Origin: Diprion similis
Lineage: Eukaryota > Arthropoda > Insecta > Hymenoptera > Diprionidae
Reading direction: 5' to 3'
DNA length: 64,000 bases
NCBI RefSeq assembly: GCF_021155765.1
Contig: NC_060111.1
Location: 5,614,481-5,678,480 of the forward strand
The notes beneath the pieces were generated by a model. The model did no database searches and was not told the origin of the DNA. It saw nothing but the letters and a program-made list of their open reading frames with translations. Of the stretch, positions 57,308 to 64,000 are shown piece by piece (position 1 is the first letter of the stretch; every line of letters begins with the position of its first letter). Made by a program: the position numbers and the translations under genes.

Positions 57308-58957
57308 TTAGTGCAACTTTGAAAAACAGTGCACACAATAGTATTTATGGCAATCGGTGCAGAATCTAGAGGTCCTTTGACGACATCCTGTATACCCACA
57401 TGCCGATCTTGTTTTTGATACGTAACTGTGGGATTTGAAATCGCGCAGCTTCGATTCTAGTAAATATTTTCGGCTTACTTCTTTACAAAGATCTTTTGTC
57501 GTAGTTTGCGCCTTATCGTCCTTGCTACAAGTATTCCAAATTACGACCGCGTTTACAATTGCTGATTCTATAATCCTCGTAAATATTTTATACGTCCATT
57601 TCTTCGAGTGTATACTCGAGCTGGCTTTTTTGCACCGAAAATCATGGAGATCGACCCCTCCCATGTTTTTATTGTATACAGAAAAGGCAAAAGGGAATCT
57701 TATTTCTGTTTTGTCGTGAGCAGTTCGCGAGTACCTTTTCATCGGTGTCATGGGCGTTACACCAGCCGCGGTGGACAAAATAGCGATCTCTTTTGAGTCG
57801 ATGACGCTGATAAAATTCATTCCACTGTTGCGGTCGTGGCTTACTTTGAATGATCCTCGCGGAGCATTTTTTTCAAAGACATGTTTTTCTTTTACTCTAT
57901 TTTTACGGACAGTTCCTGTGGATCGTAAGCCGCATTTGTTCAAGTGAATGACCAAATCTGGACTCGTGAAATAGTTATCGAAGTAGATATGATAATCAGA
58001 TAATTTTCTCTTTGAAAGGCTGCTTAGAAGTGGATTGACCATTTGTAAGACAACTCTCGAGCCGAGTGGACACGTTGATAAATTTATGCCAACGCTTGTA
58101 TCATTTTTACCACAATAAACATCCAAATTGAATAAAAATCCGTTTGCTCCGCACAAACCCCAGAGCTTTAATCCATATCGATCGGGTTTTGAAGGCAAAT
58201 ATTGCTTCAGGGAAGTGCGAACGAAAAATCGAACCATCATTTCGTCAACGGAGAGAGCGGTTGAAAAAAAACCAAATTGTTGAATGTTTTGTCTGAATAA
58301 ACTTAACAGTTTACGAACTCTCCACGCCTTATCATCATCATTTTTGTCGGTAGATTTCGAGTATTTTATGTTACTTTTAATCGTACTGAACCTTTTGCGG
58401 CTCATTGCTGAAGAAACAACAGAGCACCCCACAAGAGGATCAGTTTCCCAATACTCCTTCTGATCACCTCGTTTGTTGAATGATGATAACAACAATATAC
58501 CAACAAAAGTGTTGAGTTCCTCTATTGATAGTTTCAAGCCGTTTTCCTCACTAGCTTCAATGATGTAATTTTTTATTCCTGCAGAGAAGAACAATTCAAA
58601 TAGTTCCACAGGCGACATTGAAGCTATTTTTCTTTTTGTCGCATCGGTCAACAATATTTGATCATTCACATTCCCTGAACAAACTTTTTCGCCATTACTC
58701 CATGAAAAGGTATGATCAGACTCCAGTTTTTTTTGAGTTTCTGTGTAGCTGTTGAAAACAGACCTATACGACACATTTGGAGCGGAAATTTCCCATTCAG
58801 AATTTTCATCATCTGACGGAGCTGAATCTCCATCGGAGCCAGAATAATCTGGATTGGGTACCATACACTTGTCACTTTGATCAGAATCTAGTTGCTCGTG
58901 CTGAGTCGATGTTGAGCGATTTTTTTTTGAAATTTCTGAGGCCTTTCGTTTCGGCAT
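57308..58957 (-). CDS. piggyBac transposase
   Basis: Cut-and-paste transposase that excises at TTAA and reinserts without footprints. It is one uninterrupted reading frame of 549 residues, close to the usual 550-600, starting MPKRKASEISKKNRS. An acidic, serine-rich N-terminal region (about 22-55) precedes the DDE_Tnp_1_7 domain. The catalytic aspartates are recognisable: D238 in LSVDEMMVRF, D327 in IYFDNYFTS, D436 in NKNMGGVDLHD, with D439 beside it. The C-terminus carries the piggyBac cysteine-rich zinc module (C520, C525, C533, C536, C541, C544, within ACGYTGCRQR and FCTDCHKYYCVHC). No stop or frameshift is visible. About 170-270 bases of non-repeat DNA lie between the ORF and each terminal repeat. 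Confidence 0.97.
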   Translation of the reverse strand: MPKRKASEISKKNRSTSTQHEQLDSDQSDKCMVPNPDYSGSDGDSAPSDDENSEWEISAPNVSYRSVFNSYTETQKKLESDHTFSWSNGEKVCSGNVNDQILLTDATKRKIASMSPVELFELFFSAGIKNYIIEASEENGLKLSIEELNTFVGILLLSSFNKRGDQKEYWETDPLVGCSVVSSAMSRKRFSTIKSNIKYSKSTDKNDDDKAWRVRKLLSLFRQNIQQFGFFSTALSVDEMMVRFFVRTSLKQYLPSKPDRYGLKLWGLCGANGFLFNLDVYCGKNDTSVGINLSTCPLGSRVVLQMVNPLLSSLSKRKLSDYHIYFDNYFTSPDLVIHLNKCGLRSTGTVRKNRVKEKHVFEKNAPRGSFKVSHDRNSGMNFISVIDSKEIAILSTAAGVTPMTPMKRYSRTAHDKTEIRFPFAFSVYNKNMGGVDLHDFRCKKASSSIHSKKWTYKIFTRIIESAIVNAVVIWNTCSKDDKAQTTTKDLCKEVSRKYLLESKLRDFKSHSYVSKTRSACGYTGCRQRTSRFCTDCHKYYCVHCFSKLH

Positions 58958-59126
58958 TTTTCGCGCCGTTTGGTCGGATACAAAGTTAAAAAAAGATTTT
59001 CCAAAATAATTTTGAAAATAGCAACTGTTAATAGTACTTCCGTCGAGTACTTGCGTGAGGTAGGAGGTGAGAAGACGTTCACCTATACTATGTACACGAG
59101 ATCAGTTGCGCAATACGAACTTGAAC

Positions 59127-59830
59127 GACGATAAACGTGTGAATATATTCGACCGATATCAACACGATAGCACTTTGAGCTTTGGAATTTTTTTCCTTGA
59201 AAATAATGCACTTTTTTGGAAAATTGTCACGAATAGAAAGTTCTTGAAATCGCTTAAAAATGGTACTCTAATTTTTTCAGAATTTTTTGAGCATTTTTTT
59301 AAATTTTGGCAAAATTGACCATTCTCAAAATGAAAAAAATGCTCAAAATATTTTGAAAAAAATCAGGTGCATTTTTTGAGTGATTTTAAGAACTTTTTGT
59401 TCTCAACAACCTTTCGAAAAAGTGCATTATTTTTCCATAAAAAATTCATGAACGTGTTCGTGAAAATTTTACGGTCTAGGCGCCATTTTGAACCCAATAA
59501 GGGTTCAAATCGACTTTGAAACCCCCATTCATTTTAGTTCAGACATTTATTCCACCGGTTAGAGAGGTTCCAGGACCATTGCAGACCAGGAACCTGCTCA
59601 AAATTCGATTTGAAAAAAAAAAAGGTGCGAAAAATTGGTGTTTTTTTAGCGTTAAACGGCTTTTTTTCATAATAAAAATTTTTTTGGAAAAATTTAATAT
59701 ACACCATTCGAAAGGGCACATTTCAAACTACAAAAATATGTACTTCCCGATTTTTTTCAGACGCGAATAGTATGAGTTATAGGCCGCCAAACAACGGTGT
59801 ATGGAAAGTGGCGTTTTGGTCCGAAAAGGG
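59127..59830 (-). repeat. Right terminal inverted repeat of the piggyBac element
   Basis: Reverse-complement partner of 56336-57038, ending ggtccgaaaaggg against the TTAA. The short frames in both repeats encode the same peptide (for example VNIFDRYQHDSTLSFGIFF), which shows their near identity and not a gene. Confidence 0.95.
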
Positions 59831-59834
59831 TTAA

Positions 59835-62397
59835 GAGATCGCTCCGCATTTTTTAAAACGTCAGAAATCGTCAAAAATCGATTTCTTTTTTTCTTTACTT
59901 TTTTTTTCTATTTATTTTCTCGTTACGGTATAATTTTGTAGACAAAAAAAAAAAAAAAATTATTTTCCGAAAGTTTCAGTTCAGAATTTGAATTTTGTAA
60001 GGTCGCTCGTAATTTTTTTTCAATTTTTTTTGTGCATTTCTTTAGATCTTTTCGAGCGACCTTTCAATATTCATATTAAAATTTCATGAATTTTTTTTTT
60101 CTTCAATTTAGTAAGAAAGAATCGATAACAATACACCACTACATGAATTAAAAATCAAACAAAATACTGAAAATATAATTTTTTTAATTTAATTTTTTGA
60201 CGATTTTTGACATTTTAAAAAATTCGGAGCGACCTGCTTAAAATTTTTTTTTTCAGCCGTTCTTTGAAGTGGGTTCTTAAAACATCAAAAACTAACATTT
60301 TCTCACACGAGACTCGAAAAAAAAAAAAAATAGTCGGTTTTTTCGCGTCACCCTAATATATATATATGGGGGCGACCTAGCGTACATCGCAGCCTTTGAA
60401 CTCTCGGATTTGGCTCGAAATTTTTTATGCGATTCTTCTCACTTTGAAAAGCGCTAGTTTCTTTTCTTTCTTTTTTTTTTTCTTCTCTTCAAATTTTTTA
60501 CCCACACGGTTCGAATTTTCTACTACAATTTTTTTCAAAACGATCTTGATTTAAAAATCTGAATAAATTCTGCGAAAATCATTTGTCGGTTAGCGAAATT
60601 TTCATGCTCAGAGGAAGCGGAAATAGGGAGTTTTTTCATTCTTCTTGTGCTTGTAAAAAAAAAAGAAATTTCCTACAGCAGAAATCCCTCTCCTTACCCT
60701 CTTTCTCTAAAGGGGGGAAAAAAAACACAAAAAACAAAACAAATGAAAAAAAGAATCCTCTTCATGATTTACACCTTAAATTCGCCCCGAACCGTCCTTG
60801 TCGTAGTATCTGCGGGACTTTCATGATAAGCAGGAACCTTGTTCACTTCCATTTGAATCCATCACCTGACCCATATCCATGCATTAAATTGCCATAATTT
60901 GCATACGTGTATAACGCATATTATATATATATATATATATATCAGCATTAGTCAGGCCTGATTATCTCTCAACACTTGAAATATGGTATATATATATAAG
61001 TATTATATTCGTAATACACGGATGCACATGTTCTACCTGTTCTCTCGCGTCAGAATTCCATTCCTCTGTAAGCGTAACACCTTAACTATGTAAGAATACC
61101 TGCATTATAGGTCTTAAAACACACGTCGGTGGTTGCAATAATAATAACAGCAACATCAACAACAACAACAATAATAATAATCGTATAAGAAACGTGTCTG
61201 TAGTCCGCGCAACAGTTTATCTCCGGTTGTCCGGTTTCGCTGACCATTAGTTTGATGCGATAGTTCCTGTCTCGGATATGCACTAGCATGTGATTATCTA
61301 CAGTACAGTTATTAAATTCGCTCGTCAGCCTTTGAAACCCTTTTTTTTTTTTTCTTTCTTTCTTTCTTTTTCTCGATTTTGGAAAGTTTTTAACTAAAGG
61401 GCGAGTTTTTTTGTTTCTTCTTCTTTTTTTCCTCTCTTTAAATATCAATTTTCTACCGATCGATGTCAGTTCTTGACATGTTTTTTTTTTTTTTTTTTTT
61501 TTTTACTGCCCTGGATTAATTTTTCGTCTGGAAACTTGTTTAAAACTTTGCGGTTGGAAGAGAATTTTGTTTGAAAAAAAAAAAGAAATTATAATAAAAA
61601 AAAAAAAAACATTAAATTTTTAAAATTTGCCGCGCAAATTAGATGAACTCGTTATCCGACGGAAGAAGAATGAAAAACAAAAAAGAAGAAGAAGAAAAAA
61701 AATTACCCTCAATTTTTACTTTTGCAGAAAAGAAAAACCAGAATTGCCAGAATTTTCGGGTTTACCAAATCATATTATGTTAAGACTTAGAGAGTTGTAT
61801 TTACACACTCCGATCCGCGGAAATTATTTATACGATGAAATCAATCGATGAATTGTTTCTATTATTATTCTTATTGTTGTTGTTGTTGTTATTGGAATTT
61901 TTATCATATATACTATTGTTTATGCAACGATAATGTTTTTGCCGTCTATATATTTGCGATTTATATTTGCAAATCGTTAAGTTTGGAAATCTCGCAGTTA
62001 CAACAGCACGAAGTAATTTAACTTATTACGGGTATATAGATTTGCTTGTATGAAAGCGATTCACACAATCCGCCATCTTTGTGATAATATATATATATGT
62101 ACATAATATGAAGGTGCGATTATTTAATAAAGTCATTGTACACTAGTTGACGGTAGCTGCTGTCTTGCTAATATTCTGATCTCTGTTACATGCGAGGTTA
62201 TACGTATATTAGCGAGGAAATAAAACGAAAAAATTTCCGTCTCTATAGATATAGAAGATATTTGCGATAGGAAAATTTTATTTTATGTTTAATATATATT
62301 TTAGGTTATGTTGAGGCTGTCGGAGGCTTTTTTTTTTTTTTTTTACTTTTAAGTTTTGTTTATCCAACATTAATTAATTATCGAGTCGAGTCGAATC
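59835..62397 (+). other. Amphiphysin intron 1, right part
   Basis: No coding exon. It holds long poly-A/T runs (for example about 61482-61503, 61602-61611 and 62327-62344), TA runs (60355-60367 and 60922-60941), a CAA/AAT tract near 61135-61182 and a TTG/GTT run near 61877-61893. Confidence 0.5.
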
Positions 62398-62712
62398 GTT
62401 CGAATTTTATTGGCCGACAGTTACTGTCTGATTGAGCAGCCGACGCAACACCAATTGCGACTGTCAGAAAATGTCCCTAGGAGCCCACAGCTAACGGCGG
62501 GTTTCTAGGGACTTTTTCTGACCGACAGCTAACCGTAGCTCCTAGGGACATTTTCTGAAAGTCGCGATTGGTGTTGCTCGTAGCTAACGGTGGGTTTCTA
62601 GGGACATTTTTTCTGAAAGACAGCTAAAAGGAACATTTTCTGACAGTCAAGATTGGTATTGCGTCGGCTGTTAAGTCAGGCGGCAACTGTCGGCCAATAA
62701 AATTCGAAGGAC
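62398..62712. repeat. Foldback element with internal repeats
   Basis: The outer arms (about 62398-62485 and 62628-62710) are reverse complements: cgaattttattggccgacag and agccgacgcaacaccaattg on the left, attggtattgcgtcggctgt and ctgtcggccaataaaattcg on the right. Between them a sub-unit with 'agctaacgg.gggtttctagggac' occurs at least twice and inverted relatives (tcctagggacattttctga) alternate with it. No ORF. It is probably a non-autonomous mobile element. Confidence 0.85.
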
Positions 62713-62816
62713 TTGACGCACGCGTATAAGGTGCGGACTTTCCTCATGAAAAGACGGTATATAGTCAGAAAATTAGTTTATGCAATCAGGATTCTGTGCA
62801 ACTTGATGTAAAACAT

Positions 62817-62856
<40 letters not shown>

Positions 62857-64000
62857 TTACCGATGCCTGCATAAAAAGCGTTGATGGCATAATACAGTTT
62901 CAGAAAAGCGTGTGTCTATGCAGTTCTAACCTGCTGGCGTAGTCTTTGAATAGGATAAAGAAAGAAAAAAAAAAAAAAAAACAACACACGTTCGCAAGTG
63001 TATCATCATCTAGATGTATAATTCATGTATGTATGTACATACATACATACATTGTTATAGAAGCTACGATAAAGTGCAGGAAGATAGGTGTGGCGTTCGC
63101 AAATGGTCCAGAAGTAGGATGGAAATAATTATATTCGGTGATGTACGTAACGTGTTGTGACGTGTGTGTGTGTGAGTGTGTGTAAATAAAGAATGATAGG
63201 TATATATATATATATATATGTGTGTGCTCGCACGACACGGGAAGAAAGAATTATTATACGTCTACCTAGATGTAACGCTGACGGTATATATACACACGTT
63301 GTTCTATAGGTAGGTATACGCTAATAAATAGATAATTACAACGACCTTCGTCGTCGACGACGCGACGCGACGACGGCGCGTTGACTCGCAACGTTTTGCA
63401 GTAGGTACAATTCGTCACGTGTGTGTTTCCATGTAGAAGAATGTGTTATATATTATAGTATACATAATATACATATATACAGTATATATTTATAATATTA
63501 TATGTATATGTAATTACTGCGTTACATTTGTTGCTGAACACGTTGTATTTAACGTTTACGCAGTTTGTGTTATATTGTTGCTGGTAAATAATAAAAAAAA
63601 CTTGAAAAAAAAAGAGAGAGAAAGAACGGAAGAAAACAATTTTTACCGAGACTGCAATGCTTCTTACGGATCGCATTTCATTCATCGTTGACTATTGCGT
63701 GGCACCACCCGGTTTATAAGATGCAGGATTATGTTGATTGTATGTTATATACGTATACATGATTTATTAAATTTTTCTCAATTTTTTGCTTGCTTGCTTG
63801 CTTGCTTTTCTTTCTTTCTTTCCATTTTAGTGTAATAAGTTTATAATAATGATAATAGCGAGAGCAAAAAAATTCCGAGGGGTTAATCACTGTTGTTTTA
63901 ATCTGGTGTACACAGGTTATTGTTATATCTATGAATTCTTTAAATAATCTTTTGTATTATTTCTAATCTCGTGCAGACTCTGTTAACTAATTTGCAATCT
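62713..64000 (+). other. Amphiphysin intron 1 to window end
   Basis: Only simple repeats are seen: a GT run (62819-62853), an A run (about 62966-62982), gtat/catac runs (63026-63053), TA runs (63203-63220) and a GCTT run (63787-63808). A short CpG-rich palindrome-like stretch (tcgtcgtcgacgacgcgacg) lies at about 63349-63370. The next amphiphysin exon is not found. Confidence 0.5.
62819..62853 (+). repeat. GT dinucleotide microsatellite
   Basis: Seventeen uninterrupted TG units. Confidence 0.95.

Larger units (their letters stand above)
56332..59834 (-). mobile_element. Complete piggyBac-type DNA transposon with TTAA duplication
   Basis: The element proper is 56336-59830 (3,495 bp). TTAA flanks it on both sides (56332-56335 and 59831-59834), the target site duplicated by piggyBac transposases. 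Its ends start cccttttcggacc, in line with the CCC-beginning termini of the superfamily. The terminal inverted repeats are very long (about 703 bp each) and almost identical. The single gene, a 549-residue transposase, is intact. Intact ORF, matched ends and near-identical TIRs point to a recent, perhaps still mobile, insertion into amphiphysin intron 1. It lies in the direction opposite to the host gene. Confidence 0.95.

Noticed and set aside
59067..59770. Open frames inside the piggyBac terminal repeats
   Set aside because: The same peptides appear in both repeats only because the repeats are near identical; AT-rich, no domain, no start context.

Overview
This window is insect nuclear DNA. 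It is AT-rich and intron-bearing, with many simple repeats and mobile-element remnants. The conserved proteins match insect orthologues best (ORC2, SEC11, ATP6AP2, ANP32 and amphiphysin all resemble the Drosophila family members), and the multicopper oxidase carries the cysteine-rich N-terminal signature of insect laccases. A hymenopteran such as a sawfly is my guess for the order, but the sequence does not prove it. Every gene model below was built by joining open frames at GT/AG boundaries and checking that codon phase is kept across each junction.

Layout. On the minus strand, from left to right: an isolated internal exon of an unknown gene (111-163); the origin recognition complex subunit ORC2 (3196-5684, first exon not found); the signal peptidase catalytic subunit SEC11 (8453-10063, complete); a laccase-type multicopper oxidase in ten exons (16581-20598, complete); and the V-ATPase accessory protein ATP6AP2/renin receptor in seven exons (23355-27394, complete). 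On the plus strand: ANP32/mapmodulin in eight exons (30240-36844, complete); an unrecognised two-exon gene (41519-43051) with an X-box, a CRE and a YY1-like site just upstream; and the first coding exon of amphiphysin (44407-44475). From 44476 to the window end is, as far as I can see, amphiphysin intron 1.

The intergenic block between SEC11 and the oxidase holds a 1 kb, 26-bp minisatellite whose unit reads like a splice acceptor with a branch point. The amphiphysin intron holds a structurally complete piggyBac element (56336-59830) with TTAA flanks, an intact 549-residue transposase and about 703-bp near-identical terminal inverted repeats. It also holds two palindromic foldback elements (53034-53341 and 62398-62712) and many microsatellites.

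The genes are ordinary housekeeping or developmental genes and do not form a functional cluster. The most interesting items are the unknown gene with the X-box promoter (possibly ciliary, with an apparent one-base frameshift in exon 1), the long-TIR piggyBac element and the splice-site-like minisatellite. A roughly 100-bp repeat in three copies, two of them flanking the unknown gene's main exon in opposite directions, also deserves checking.
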